Part shown: positions 49,387-59,410 of the stretch, piece after piece
Numbering within the stretch: the stretch's first letter is position 1
How the letters are laid out: each line of letters opens with the position of its first letter
NCBI RefSeq assembly: GCF_016918075.2
Contig: NZ_JAERPS020000001.1
Span: 1,116,001 to 1,180,000 of the forward strand
Length of the DNA: 64,000 nucleotides
Reading direction: 5' to 3'
DNA from: Rheinheimera maricola
Lineage (GTDB): Bacteria; Pseudomonadota; Gammaproteobacteria; Enterobacterales; Alteromonadaceae
The notes under the pieces: generated by a model
Told to the model about the DNA's origin: nothing
Seen by the model: the letters and a program-made list of their open reading frames with translations, nothing else
The model's database searches: none
Translations under genes and position numbers: made by a program

Positions 49387-51870
49387 ATGAGCAAGAAAAA
49401 AATACTTACAATAGCAGTTGCTGCGGCATTGCTTACAGGCGGCGCAGCTGCACAAAACGTTACAACAGTCAGCAATAATGATGTGCTGGTAATGTTTAAA
49501 CCCGGCGTGTCAAAACAGCAGCGTGAAGCAGCGATAAAACAGCACGGTGCCAGCTTGCGACAGCTCGACGCGCAGGGCCGTGATGTCAAAATGCGCTATG
49601 TCGCAGATGGCCGCATCATTAAAGTAACAACACCAAAAAACACCAGCCGAGATGCGTTGATTAAGAAGCTGGCATCACACCCTGCAATTGAGGTTGCCGA
49701 ACCTGATTTTCCGCTGCGGGCTCTGGCAGTGCCAAACGACTCAAGCTTCGGTGAATTGTGGGGGTTATTGAATACCGGGCAAAGCGGCGGCACCGCAGGT
49801 GCGGATATTAAAGCCACGGATGCCTGGGATATTTCTACCGGTAGCCATGACGTTATCATTGGTATTATTGATACTGGCATGGATTACAATCACCCTGATC
49901 TGATTGATAACCGCTGGGTCAATCCTGGTAACCTGCCAGGTAGCACTTACGGCTATTCCGCATTAAATGCAGAACTGGATCCGATGGACAGCGATAGTCA
50001 CGGAACACACGTTGCTGGAACTATCGGCGCATCAGGCAATAACGGTGTTGGTGTAGCCGGTGTTAACTGGAATGTAACACTGTTACCTTGTCAGTTTTTA
50101 GGGCCCAGTGGTGGCAGTACTGCTGGCGCTATTGAATGTATCAACTACTTTACCGATCTTAAAGTCAATCATGGCGTTGACATAAAAGCGACGAACAACT
50201 CCTGGGGTGGCGGCGGTTTTTCTGAAACATTACGTGCCGCGATCCAGTCTGGTGGTGACGCTGGTATCCTGTTTATCGCCGCGTCTGGCAATGATGGTGG
50301 TAACGCTGATTCAGCACCTATGTATCCAGCAGCTTATGATTTGGATGTGATTGTCTCAGTAGCCTCAACTGACAGAAACGATAACATGTCTGGTTTTTCT
50401 AACTACGGCGCGACGTCTGTTGATTTGGCGGCGCCAGGCTCAGATATTTTATCCACGGTGCCCGGCGCCAGCTATGCATCTTACTCTGGCACATCAATGG
50501 CATCTCCACACGTCGCAGGCGCTGCGGCCTTACTATGGTCTGTAAACCCAGATCTTAGCGCCGCCGAAATGAAAGCCATTCTGATGAACTCAGGCGATAG
50601 CTTGCCGGCACTGGATGGCAAAACGGTGTCAGGAAAACGCATAAATTTGGCCAACGCCATGCTGGAGGCGGATCCAACGCCGTCCTTCAAACTTACACTG
50701 TCGCCACGTAGCCAACAAATTACTGCTGGTGAGAGTACGCAGTATACCCTCGACATCGGTAATATCGCTGATTGGATGGGTGAAGTCGCACTTAGCCTGG
50801 ATGTAGCGCCAGAACTTAATGGCGTAAGTTTGTCGGCATCAACTGCCCAGCCAGGTCAAAGCTTGACACTCGATGTTACCACCACAACTGAAACAGCTTG
50901 GGGTAGTTATCAGTTCACTGTGACAGGTACTGACTCAGCAACAGGTGAATTGGTTAAATCCGTTAATGCCAGCCTGAATGTATTACCACAAGGTCTGCAA
51001 GACTATCCTTACAGTAATGACACTGTTATTGCTATTCCAGATAACGATGCAGCGGGTATTAGCAGTGTGATAAATGTGCCACAGGCAGGCGCCGTGTTTG
51101 GTGTTAATGTCGGCGTTGATATTACTCATACCTGGCAAGGTGATTTACTGGTAATGCTGCGCTCTCCTACCGGAACTGAGCACACGTTACATAATCGTAC
51201 CGGCGGCAGCGCAGACGATTTGGTGCAAAGCTGGCAAGTAAGCAGCTATAATGGTGAGAGTATGCAAGGCGATTGGACACTACTGGTATCTGACAACGCA
51301 GGCATTGATACTGGCGCGTTGAACAGCTGGCAGCTAACACTGACCGCTCTGTCTGACGATGGCACACCACCAGGGCCTATTGCTCCTACAGCAGATTTTA
51401 GCTATGTTAGCAGCGGACTTAATGTCAACTTTACCGATTTATCTACTGATCCCGATGACGATATCAGCATCTGGAGCTGGCAGTTCGGTGACGGAAATAC
51501 CTCTTCTGCAGCTGCACCGCAGCACAGTTATACCGCGGCGGGTACGTATCAGGTAAGTTTAATGGTTACAGACAGTACCGGGCTTACTGACACCCTGGTG
51601 CAAGCTGTCAGCGTTACGGCTTCTGATAATGATCTTGCGTTAACACTGCACCGCTCAGTACGCACGCGTACAGGCTCAACTATTGTAGACCTGCGCTGGA
51701 CCGGCACCGCTGATACTGTAGACATTTACCGCGACAACCAATTGGTAACGTCAACCGATGCCAATGGCCGTTATCGCGATCGGTTTAATTCACAAGCTGC
51801 TACAGTTAGCTATAAAATTTGCCTGGCAGGCACTGATAGCTGCTCTGCCGATCTATTGGTTAATTTTTAA
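49387..51870 (+). CDS. Secreted subtilisin-like protease with P-domain-like and PKD-like modules
   Basis: Extracellular serine protease, S8 family. From MSKKKILTIAV (GGGG five bases upstream; the GTG at 49381 is in frame two codons earlier) 827 residues: signal peptide to about 22, I9-type propeptide (about 30-110), catalytic domain with Asp162 (DTGMD), His205 (SHGTH), oxyanion Asn302 and Ser370 (GTSMASPH). A proprotein-convertase-like P domain (about 535-655), a PKD domain (about 665-745, with WSWQFGDGNTSS) and a fibronectin-like C-terminal part follow. Its divergent position beside curli suggests a shared control region. Confidence 0.92.
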   Translation: MSKKKILTIAVAAALLTGGAAAQNVTTVSNNDVLVMFKPGVSKQQREAAIKQHGASLRQLDAQGRDVKMRYVADGRIIKVTTPKNTSRDALIKKLASHPAIEVAEPDFPLRALAVPNDSSFGELWGLLNTGQSGGTAGADIKATDAWDISTGSHDVIIGIIDTGMDYNHPDLIDNRWVNPGNLPGSTYGYSALNAELDPMDSDSHGTHVAGTIGASGNNGVGVAGVNWNVTLLPCQFLGPSGGSTAGAIECINYFTDLKVNHGVDIKATNNSWGGGGFSETLRAAIQSGGDAGILFIAASGNDGGNADSAPMYPAAYDLDVIVSVASTDRNDNMSGFSNYGATSVDLAAPGSDILSTVPGASYASYSGTSMASPHVAGAAALLWSVNPDLSAAEMKAILMNSGDSLPALDGKTVSGKRINLANAMLEADPTPSFKLTLSPRSQQITAGESTQYTLDIGNIADWMGEVALSLDVAPELNGVSLSASTAQPGQSLTLDVTTTTETAWGSYQFTVTGTDSATGELVKSVNASLNVLPQGLQDYPYSNDTVIAIPDNDAAGISSVINVPQAGAVFGVNVGVDITHTWQGDLLVMLRSPTGTEHTLHNRTGGSADDLVQSWQVSSYNGESMQGDWTLLVSDNAGIDTGALNSWQLTLTALSDDGTPPGPIAPTADFSYVSSGLNVNFTDLSTDPDDDISIWSWQFGDGNTSSAAAPQHSYTAAGTYQVSLMVTDSTGLTDTLVQAVSVTASDNDLALTLHRSVRTRTGSTIVDLRWTGTADTVDIYRDNQLVTSTDANGRYRDRFNSQAATVSYKICLAGTDSCSADLLVNF

Positions 51871-51892
51871 CGTACACCTGTAGTGCCTTCAG

Positions 51893-51917
51893 AAAAGCGG
51901 CTTCGGCCGCTTTTTTT
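51893..51917 (+). terminator. Terminator after the S8 protease
   Basis: AAAAGCGGC, tetraloop TTCG, GCCGC, then seven T. The C(TTCG)G loop gives a very stable stem. It lies about 25 bases beyond the stop. Confidence 0.92.
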
Positions 51918-51989
51918 ATGGTTGAAGTTATATCGTTCGCAGGTACTATTAGAACAGCTATAAGTAATCAATAGCGCTAAGGAGTTAGG

Positions 51990-52898
51990 GTGTTAACACA
52001 GCTACATCTTGTTGAACAAAACCTGAATCAGGTGATCTTGGGTAAAAGTAGCCAGGTGCGACTGGCATTATGTTGTTTACTGGCTGAAGGGCACCTGCTG
52101 CTGGAAGACTTACCCGGAATGGGCAAAACTACCCTAGCCCATGCTTTGGCCAATAGTTTGGGTTTAAGTTATCGTCGGGTGCAATTTACCAGCGATTTGC
52201 TACCAGGTGATTTGGTCGGCATGAACATTTACGATACCCGGTCACAACAATTTCATTTTCAACCAGGGCCGGTATTCAGCCAGGTACTGCTGGCCGACGA
52301 GATTAATCGTGCCAGCCCAAAAACACAAAGCGCGCTGCTTGAAGCGATGGAAGAAAAGCAAGTCTCTATTGACGGTGAAACACGCGCTCTGCCCAAACCT
52401 TTTTTTGTTATTGCCACACAAAACCCGCTGTTTCATGCAGGCACCTCGGCGTTACCAGAGTCACAACTGGACCGCTTTATGTTCCGCTTGTCACTTGGCT
52501 TCCCCGACAAACAAGCCGAGCACTTATTGCTCCAGCGCGACAGCAGTACTTCCCGATTAGAACTACTGACTGAACAACTAAGCGCCGAGCAATTAAAAAC
52601 CCTGCAAGCGCAAGTGCCTGAAGTAACGGCATCAGATCACCTGCTCGATTATCTATTATCGTTGGTACATGCCAGCAGACACCGCAGTGATATGTTGCCA
52701 TTGTCGCCCCGCGCCTCTAAAGCCATATTACGAGCCGCCAAAGCGTTCGCACTCATAAATCAACGTGATTTCGTTAGTGCCGAAGATGTACAACAGGTTT
52801 TTCCGTACGTAGCCGAGCATCGGCTAGACCCCGCTTCGGCGGCACAAGAAAGTCGTTTAAGCCAATTATTGCTGCAACAGACACCATGCCGGATCTAA
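51990..52898 (+). CDS. MoxR-family AAA+ ATPase
   Basis: Chaperone-like ATPase, usually paired with DUF58 and transglutaminase proteins. The 302 residues show Walker A PGMGKTT (42-48), Walker B VLLADEINRASPKTQSALLE (around 100-118) and the sensor ATQNP. GTG at 51990 is set by GGAG five bases upstream. It overlaps the DUF58 gene by 13 bases. The role of the complex is unclear in this group; metal or cofactor insertion and envelope stress have been proposed. Confidence 0.93.
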   Translation: MLTQLHLVEQNLNQVILGKSSQVRLALCCLLAEGHLLLEDLPGMGKTTLAHALANSLGLSYRRVQFTSDLLPGDLVGMNIYDTRSQQFHFQPGPVFSQVLLADEINRASPKTQSALLEAMEEKQVSIDGETRALPKPFFVIATQNPLFHAGTSALPESQLDRFMFRLSLGFPDKQAEHLLLQRDSSTSRLELLTEQLSAEQLKTLQAQVPEVTASDHLLDYLLSLVHASRHRSDMLPLSPRASKAILRAAKAFALINQRDFVSAEDVQQVFPYVAEHRLDPASAAQESRLSQLLLQQTPCRI

Positions 52899-53836
52899 CA
52901 ATTAAACAGCGACTTTATCGTTATTACTGGCGGTTTATTGAGCGCTACTTACAAAAGCGCCAACCAGCAGCAGCGCACGTTACGCTGGTGCAAAAACTGA
53001 TTTTTATTTTACCAACACGCTACGGTTGGTGGTTTTTATTTTTAATCTGCCTGTTATATCTGCTGGGAACAAACTATCAAAACAACTTGATTTTATTACT
53101 CAGTTATCTGCTGCTGAGCCTATTTTTGCTTAGCATAGTGCTCAGTTATCAAAATTTAAGCGGTTTAACACTACATTGCCCTACTGCAGCCGAAAGTTTT
53201 GCTGGTGGCAAAGTTCAGCCTGCTATTAGCCTAAACTCGGACAAACCGCACTATATGTTGCAGCTAAACCTGCTGCCTCAACGTGAGGAAGTCTTGCTTG
53301 CTGAGTTGCCCGCGGCGGTTACGCTAAGTTTAAATGTTTCCAAGCGAGGCCGATATGTATTACCCAGGATCAGAGTTAGCAGCCAGTATCCGCTAGGTCT
53401 GTGGCGGGCTTGGAGTTATGTTGCACTACAACAACATTTTTGGGTGTATCCTGCTGCAGATGGTGATAGTGCTGCACTGCAGCACGCCACAGAAGACAAA
53501 TCAGAACCGGCCAAAAACGAAAGCGGTGATAACCTAGCAGCGTACCGCAGTGGCGAAAGCGTGCGTCATCTGATTTGGAAGAGATTAGCCCGCGATCCGA
53601 CCAATCCGGTGGTGAGGCAACAGCAAAACAGTATGTATTCTGAGCCAGATTGGGTCGTTGTACCAGCGTTATCCGGCGAAGCGTTAGAACATGCCCTGCG
53701 CCGCGCTTGTCTGCAATTGCTTAAGCTGGAGCAAAGTGGCAGCCGTTATGGCTTAAAGTTGCCAGCGCTAACGGTACCGCAAGCACAAGGCCCACTGCAT
53801 TTACAGCGCTGCCTGCAGGAGCTTGCATTATGTTAG
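52886..53836 (+). CDS. DUF58 domain protein
   Basis: Inner-membrane partner of the MoxR ATPase. The 316 residues open with two membrane helices (about 45-62 and 64-85) after a basic N-terminal stretch. The DUF58 core appears as YRSGESVRHLIWKRLARD near 215-232, just after the loop DNLAAY. Overlaps both neighbours (13 bases with MoxR, 7 with TgpA-like), so all three are translated in a chain. Confidence 0.9.
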   Translation: MPDLTIKQRLYRYYWRFIERYLQKRQPAAAHVTLVQKLIFILPTRYGWWFLFLICLLYLLGTNYQNNLILLLSYLLLSLFLLSIVLSYQNLSGLTLHCPTAAESFAGGKVQPAISLNSDKPHYMLQLNLLPQREEVLLAELPAAVTLSLNVSKRGRYVLPRIRVSSQYPLGLWRAWSYVALQQHFWVYPAADGDSAALQHATEDKSEPAKNESGDNLAAYRSGESVRHLIWKRLARDPTNPVVRQQQNSMYSEPDWVVVPALSGEALEHALRRACLQLLKLEQSGSRYGLKLPALTVPQAQGPLHLQRCLQELALC

Positions 53837-55779
53837 GGCAGAAACGGTTATTGCTAATCTGGTCTGGTATTCAGTTTGCATTATTAGTGTTACTGCAACA
53901 AGCCTTCGCTGGCTGGGTCAGCGCTATTTTTTTACTGTTGATATTGTACCGGTTATTCAGCGTGCTGCAGGCAAAGCGGCCTGTTAGCTTGCTACTGGTC
54001 AATATAGTTGCTGGCATTATCGCCGTAGGTTTTTTTCTGCAGTTAAAACAAGCCGGTGTATTACATTTTATGTTGCAAATATTGCTGCTTGCGGCAACGG
54101 CACGATTGTTAGCACTGCAGCATTTATATGAAGCCCGCCAACTGGTTTGGGTGCATTATTTTCTGCTGGCTAGCTGCTTTATCCTACACCAGGATATGGT
54201 TGTTGCTGTATTTATTTTATTGGTAGTACTGGCTAACCTTTATAGCCATTTCCGCCTATTTTCGCCAGCTTCAGCCAGGTTAAACGGTGTACAGCTTAGC
54301 CGGGCGATGTTAATAATTCTGCCACTGTGGCTGGCGATGTTTTTGTTATTTCCACGCCTTCCACCTTTTTGGCAAATTCCCAACACCAATGTTGCCAGCA
54401 CCGGTCTGAGTGACAACCTCGACCCCGGTAGTATTGAAAAGCTGGTACAGGATGACAGCCTGGCATTTAGAGTTGAATTTGATACCGGCCTGCCGGCGCG
54501 GCAGCTATTGTATTGGCGGGCTCGCTTATATGAAGATTTCGATGGCCGAAGTTGGCAGGTAAATAGCTGGCGAAAAGATGCCAGCCGCAACAGGTATAGT
54601 AGCCGTATTAACAACAATAATTCTGCCGTGCAGCGTTATCGTATTATTGCCGAAGCTAGCCAGCAAAGTGGTTTGTTTGCTTTGGCAACGCCGGTTGGCA
54701 GTAGTCAAAATGTGTTTATCGCCGCTAGCGGCATGCTAAGCAGCCTAAAGCCTGTTAGCCAGCGTCTAAGTTATCAGGTTAGCAGTGTACTGGATCCCAT
54801 AGCCCGGCTATCTGAACAAGAACAACTGATGAACTTGCGCTTGGCGCCAGGTAATCCGGCAACCGAGCAATTTGCTCATTCACTAAAACAACAATACCCA
54901 CAACCAGCGGCATTGGTACAAGCATTAGCCGAGCATTTTAGCCAACAGCCGTTTTTCTATAGTCTTACCCCACCGCGATTGGGCGCCAACAGTGTCGATG
55001 GTTTTCTATTTGACAGCCGTACCGGCTTTTGTAGCCATTATGCTTCGGCTAGCGCCTTAATCTTGCGCTACGCTGGTATTCCAGCACGAGTCGTTGGTGG
55101 CTATCAAGGCGGCGTGTGGCACCCTCAGCAAGGTTATTTGGCGGTTCGTCAGCGTGAAGCGCATGCCTGGGTCGAGTATCTGGATAATGGCGTTTGGCAA
55201 CATTTTGACCCTACGGCAGCTGTGGCACCAGAGCGGATCCTCAATAACCTGGACAGTATATTGCCAGATGACGAACGCGCGCTACTATATGCCGGCTGGC
55301 GTCAACTTGAAATGCTGCAGACATTGAGACTGCAACTGATGCATTTAGACTATTACTGGTCGGTTTGGGTGCTGGGCTTTAATGACACTAGCCAGCAAGA
55401 ATTATGGCGAAACATAAAGCAACACTTACCGACAATCGGTTATGTCCTACTCCTGTTGCTGATAGTTGGCCTGTTAGGCGGGGTAATATTTACTGTCCGC
55501 TCCCGCAAACCCAGCCATGACCATTTAGCCAGCCAGCTGTTGTATAAACAATTAGCCGACGTGTTGTCCAACAAACCGTCTGCGCAACCAATATCGAGTT
55601 ATTTACGCCATGTTGCGAAAACTCATCCGGCGCATTATGAATGGCTAAACCAAGTAATTACTCTGTATGAACAAGCCGTGTATCAAAACAATAATGTAGC
55701 GCTACAGCAGCTAAAAAACGTGCTGCAGCGCCAGCATACTGAATTAAGAGATTTGCGACGTGCCATTAAGAATACGTAG
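53830..55779 (+). CDS. TgpA-like membrane transglutaminase (DUF3488 plus DUF4129)
   Basis: Inner-membrane protein with a periplasmic transglutaminase-like domain; the Pseudomonas homologue TgpA is essential. The 649 residues have about six N-terminal membrane helices (to about 185), then the domain with catalytic Cys in GFCSHYASASAL (about 400), His in REAHAWVEYL (about 443) and Asp in HFDPTAAV (about 459). One more helix (about 538-556) and a cytosolic DUF4129-like tail follow. Its 3' end overlaps the convergent TIGR02647 gene by 36 bases. Confidence 0.93.
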   Translation: MLGQKRLLLIWSGIQFALLVLLQQAFAGWVSAIFLLLILYRLFSVLQAKRPVSLLLVNIVAGIIAVGFFLQLKQAGVLHFMLQILLLAATARLLALQHLYEARQLVWVHYFLLASCFILHQDMVVAVFILLVVLANLYSHFRLFSPASARLNGVQLSRAMLIILPLWLAMFLLFPRLPPFWQIPNTNVASTGLSDNLDPGSIEKLVQDDSLAFRVEFDTGLPARQLLYWRARLYEDFDGRSWQVNSWRKDASRNRYSSRINNNNSAVQRYRIIAEASQQSGLFALATPVGSSQNVFIAASGMLSSLKPVSQRLSYQVSSVLDPIARLSEQEQLMNLRLAPGNPATEQFAHSLKQQYPQPAALVQALAEHFSQQPFFYSLTPPRLGANSVDGFLFDSRTGFCSHYASASALILRYAGIPARVVGGYQGGVWHPQQGYLAVRQREAHAWVEYLDNGVWQHFDPTAAVAPERILNNLDSILPDDERALLYAGWRQLEMLQTLRLQLMHLDYYWSVWVLGFNDTSQQELWRNIKQHLPTIGYVLLLLLIVGLLGGVIFTVRSRKPSHDHLASQLLYKQLADVLSNKPSAQPISSYLRHVAKTHPAHYEWLNQVITLYEQAVYQNNNVALQQLKNVLQRQHTELRDLRRAIKNT

Positions 55780-55992
55780 TGCAGTTTGCAAATGTTCGGC
55801 ACAATGAATGCCTAGATCCGTTAGATAGCCCCCATCATCTTGTGTAACCAAGCCTTTTTCATGTAGGCGCTTAATCGCTTGCAGCGTATTTTCGTCAGCT
55901 GATTTGTGTACTTTAATCCCCTCCATAGCGCTATCGAGATTAAACAGGGTTAACACGCGGATTTCAGCATTAAGTAACGGTGATATTGGCAT
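55744..55992 (-). CDS. TIGR02647-like small protein
   Basis: An 82-residue protein from MPISPLLNAEIRVL, with AGGA eight bases before the ATG; the frame reaches 56049 but the longer form lacks a ribosome site. The body IRVLTLFNLDSAMEGIKVH, RLHEKGLVTQDDGGYLTDLG and AEHLQTALRIL is winged-helix-like, and the family is described as a putative DNA-binding protein. Function unknown. It converges on, and overlaps, the TgpA-like gene, a pairing that looks compact and deliberate. Confidence 0.75.
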   Translation of the reverse strand: MPISPLLNAEIRVLTLFNLDSAMEGIKVHKSADENTLQAIKRLHEKGLVTQDDGGYLTDLGIHCAEHLQTALRILNGTSQIS

Positions 55993-56075
55993 AGGTGAGT
56001 TCCTGCTCTGTTGTTTTACACAACATAGCTGGCCTGCTGCCAAAAGCAAAGCATTGAATAGAAAAAGTTAGCATG

Positions 56076-56100
56076 AAAAAGCCCGGCGACATCGCCGGGC
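56076..56100 (-). terminator. Terminator after the tricorn-like gene
   Basis: GCCCGGCGA (56081-56089), two-base loop, TCGCCGGGC (56092-56100), followed on the minus strand by TTTTTC. It sits 28 bases beyond the stop. Confidence 0.85.
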
Positions 56101-56128
56101 AGTGCGTGCTAAGCAGCTATTTTCAGCA

Positions 56129-59100
56129 TTATGGCAGGATATCCGCGCCGATCGGCGTGGTTAAAGGCTGAGCTTTAAGTGGCGACACCGGCTGATTTTG
56201 CAACTGTTGTTGTAAATAACCAATAGCACGCTCTAGTTGACTATCAGTACCGTTGAAATGTGCATACGGCAGGTTATCTACCGCTATATCAGGTGTTACG
56301 CCGTAGCCTTCAATAATCCAGCGACCGTCCAATGCAAACTGCGCCGTTTCGGCAACTCTGGCCATACCATTATCTGCCAGGCGGTTGCGGCCAGACAACC
56401 AAACGCCGGCGCCGGCCGTACGTTTCCCGATAAGTGGGCCAAGGTGCTGTGCCTTTATACCAGCGGCAAAGGTTTCGCCGTCAGAATAGGTTAGCTGATC
56501 GGTTAACACCACTAAATGTCCGCGGAATGCTTGCTGCATATTGGTATAAGCAGCGCCCTGAGTAGGCTGCCAAAACGCCCAAGCACGACGCAGCAGCTTT
56601 TCAATTATCCAGCTATCGATATTACCGCCGCGATTACGCCGCACGTCAATAATTAATCCGGGTTTATCATAATGGGCATAAAATTCGCGGGCAAAGTTAG
56701 CAATGTCATTTGGGCCCATGGCATACAGATGCAAATAACCAAACTGGTTATCACTAGCCAGCACTACCTTTTGCTGGTTGCCAGACACCCAATCCTGATA
56801 GCGCAATAAGCTGTCATAGCCGCTGCTAACGGGTTCTACCATAGTTTGCCACTGCAGTTTGTCACGCGTTAAATTCAGCAAGACCGGCTTACCCGCTTGA
56901 TTGCGCAGCAAATTGGTTAGGGATGCTAGCGTCGTTACCGTCTGACCATTCACCGCAGTAATAATGTCCCCGGCTTTAGCCGCAACACCTGGCTTGGCCA
57001 ACGGTGCTGCTTGGGCCGGTAACTCGGTATCAGTACGATAAATATGTTTGATGAGCAAGCCACCCTTGGTGGGTATAAGTTCGGCGCCCAGGCTGGCCGC
57101 TTTCGCTGTTGAATCATCAGCGCGATACTCACCGCCACGCACCTGTGAGTGCAGTACATTTAACTCACCCATCATTTGGGCGAAAATATCATCCAGCTCA
57201 TGCCGATCGGTTACACGTTGCAACAACGGTTGATATTTGGCTTTACTGGCGTTCCAATCCAGACCCCGCATACCTTTATCAAATAAAAAGTCGCGATGCA
57301 TGCGCCAACCATCGGCAAACATTTGTTGCCATTCCTCTACCGGATCAATACTTAACTGCCAACTGGCGACATTCAGTTTTGCTTTATTCAACTCTGACGT
57401 CACTTTAGCTGCTGCTTCTACGACATACATGTCACCGGCACCCTGGCCGCTATGTTTACGCATAAACAGCTTTTTGCCGTTAACCGCCAACTGATAATCA
57501 CTGACGTCACTGGCAAACACCTCAGCTTTTGCCTCCGTCTGGCTAAACTCAATTTGCTTAAGTACCGGCTTAGCACCAACGCTGGCGTCGCGGTCCAACA
57601 CATACAGTCGCTTGTCATTCAGCGCCAACTGCTGATAATTGCCGGCTGCAACCGGCACCTGCCACAGTCGGCTGCTTATGCCATTCCAATCAACCCGGCT
57701 AGCCTTTTTCGCTGTCAGGCTTGTTTTAGCCTGAGCATCATCGCAGCTAACAACTTCCTGTGCTGGTTGAAACGCAAAGCACGCTTGCTGCTTCAAACTA
57801 ACAGCAAACACTTGACTACGTTTGTCAAACATTGGTCCTAGGTTACGATCGCCCCACGGATGACCTGGAGTGGCGATAAGCTGGCGGTTTGAAATAAAAT
57901 ACAACCAAAGGCCATCAACGCTAAATGCCGGAGAAAAAGCATCATACTTTTCCGAAGTGATCACTGCACTTTGCTGCTCTAGCACGCTATAAAGCACGAC
58001 TTGTGACCGGCCTTGATCTGCCGGATTCAAGGTAAATGACAACAATTTGCTGTCAGCGGACCAATTAATATCATCATAACCAGACAGTCCAATACCACCT
58101 TGGTAGACCTTGGTGTTGCGGCCGGTTGCCAGGTTTAACAGCCACAGATCGCCATTTTTATCATCATGTGCCAATTGCTCGCCATCAGGTGATAACTTTA
58201 GCTGCCAGCGCCAAACACGGCCATCTGAGGTTAATTGCTTTGCATTGTCTGAGCCGTCAGCGGCAAAACGCCAAATTTCATTCTCACCGCTGTGGTCATT
58301 GATGGCGTATACCCAGTTGCCATCTTTAGACAACACGGCTTCGCGAGAACGGCTACCAGCCGGCGTACTTATTTGAACCAAACGTTGCTGACCTGGCTGC
58401 ACCACCGCAAGTTGGCTGCGCGCTGTTACCACAACTTTGTCACTGTCGTCATGCTGAGTATGATAATGCGCTGAATTAAAATACTGTAATGGCTTAGCGA
58501 TAATACGCTCTCGCTGCTGTACTAAGTCAGATTGGATCTGTAGTGGCAAACTACGACTTTGGCCGTTATCGAGTTGCAGCAGCTGCAAATCAGCGCCTAA
58601 TTGGTATAACACCTGACCGTTTGACACACTTATGCGGCCAATACGCCAGTCTTTGTGAAAGCTATGCTGGGTTATATCGTCACCATTGCCAGCCACAGAC
58701 CATATATTGCTATTACCATCGGCGTCACTGACAAAGTAAACCCGACCTTGATAAAATACTGGCTGGCTGATATTACCATTGTGATCTGCAGCCAATCGGA
58801 CAGCTTCGTTCTTGCTTCCCAGTGCCCATTGCCACAACTCACCCATAGCACCACCACGATACACTTTGGTGTTGTCACCGGTAAGTTGAATGCCAAAGCG
58901 GCCAAAAAACACCTGACCACCCTGCTCATCAATAGAACCGCTTGCCGCATCGGCAAGTGGCAGTGTATCGGCCACTAAGGTTTGTGGATCTACCGTCTTT
59001 AGCAGCCAATAATTAGCCGGCCCTGCCGCACTGTCAGTAGCATATAAAATACGGCCATCCGTTAACCATTGCTGGATCCGCACCCTGCTATTTTCATAGC

Positions 59101-59407
59101 TAATGCGTTTTGCGACGCCTCCGGACAGCGGCATCAAATAAATTTCGCTGGCACCATCGTAATCCGCTACAAATGCCAGCTGTGTGCCATCAGGCGATAT
59201 CAATGCTTGGGTTTCTTCAGCCATATGGCTGGTTAGCCGGCGGGCATTGCTGCTATTGATGCTGGCTTGCCATAAGTCGCCTTCAGCAGTAAAGACCAGT
59301 TGGTCTTGTTGCAACACGGGCGAGCGGTAATAACCTTGTACAGCATACAATGGCAAAGACAGCATGCTAAACAATGCCGTACTAAGCAGGGAGTAACGCA
59401 ATTTCAT
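56129..59407 (-). CDS. Tricorn-like S41 protease, secreted
   Basis: Large periplasmic or outer-surface peptidase of 1092 residues. A signal peptide ends at LYA-VQG. Then come two beta-propeller regions of WD40-like TolB repeats (about 30-320 and 340-680; examples ISPDGTQLAFVADYDGASEI, LSPDGEQLAHDDKNGDLWLL, FSVDGLWLYFISNR). After a helical linker the C1 domain has the His in ELNVLHSQV, a PDZ domain (KAGDIITAVNGQTVTTLASL) and the C2 domain with catalytic Ser in TYSDGETFAAGIK and Glu in EGYGVTPDIAVD. Tricorn homologues trim peptides. GAGG five bases before the ATG sits inside a large palindrome. Confidence 0.92.
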   Translation of the reverse strand: MKLRYSLLSTALFSMLSLPLYAVQGYYRSPVLQQDQLVFTAEGDLWQASINSSNARRLTSHMAEETQALISPDGTQLAFVADYDGASEIYLMPLSGGVAKRISYENSRVRIQQWLTDGRILYATDSAAGPANYWLLKTVDPQTLVADTLPLADAASGSIDEQGGQVFFGRFGIQLTGDNTKVYRGGAMGELWQWALGSKNEAVRLAADHNGNISQPVFYQGRVYFVSDADGNSNIWSVAGNGDDITQHSFHKDWRIGRISVSNGQVLYQLGADLQLLQLDNGQSRSLPLQIQSDLVQQRERIIAKPLQYFNSAHYHTQHDDSDKVVVTARSQLAVVQPGQQRLVQISTPAGSRSREAVLSKDGNWVYAINDHSGENEIWRFAADGSDNAKQLTSDGRVWRWQLKLSPDGEQLAHDDKNGDLWLLNLATGRNTKVYQGGIGLSGYDDINWSADSKLLSFTLNPADQGRSQVVLYSVLEQQSAVITSEKYDAFSPAFSVDGLWLYFISNRQLIATPGHPWGDRNLGPMFDKRSQVFAVSLKQQACFAFQPAQEVVSCDDAQAKTSLTAKKASRVDWNGISSRLWQVPVAAGNYQQLALNDKRLYVLDRDASVGAKPVLKQIEFSQTEAKAEVFASDVSDYQLAVNGKKLFMRKHSGQGAGDMYVVEAAAKVTSELNKAKLNVASWQLSIDPVEEWQQMFADGWRMHRDFLFDKGMRGLDWNASKAKYQPLLQRVTDRHELDDIFAQMMGELNVLHSQVRGGEYRADDSTAKAASLGAELIPTKGGLLIKHIYRTDTELPAQAAPLAKPGVAAKAGDIITAVNGQTVTTLASLTNLLRNQAGKPVLLNLTRDKLQWQTMVEPVSSGYDSLLRYQDWVSGNQQKVVLASDNQFGYLHLYAMGPNDIANFAREFYAHYDKPGLIIDVRRNRGGNIDSWIIEKLLRRAWAFWQPTQGAAYTNMQQAFRGHLVVLTDQLTYSDGETFAAGIKAQHLGPLIGKRTAGAGVWLSGRNRLADNGMARVAETAQFALDGRWIIEGYGVTPDIAVDNLPYAHFNGTDSQLERAIGYLQQQLQNQPVSPLKAQPLTTPIGADILP

Positions 59408-59410
59408 AGT

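Noticed and set aside
57452-57841. 129-codon plus-strand frame inside the tricorn-like gene
   Set aside because: Antisense to a propeller region with clear signatures; only low-complexity reverse-strand text.
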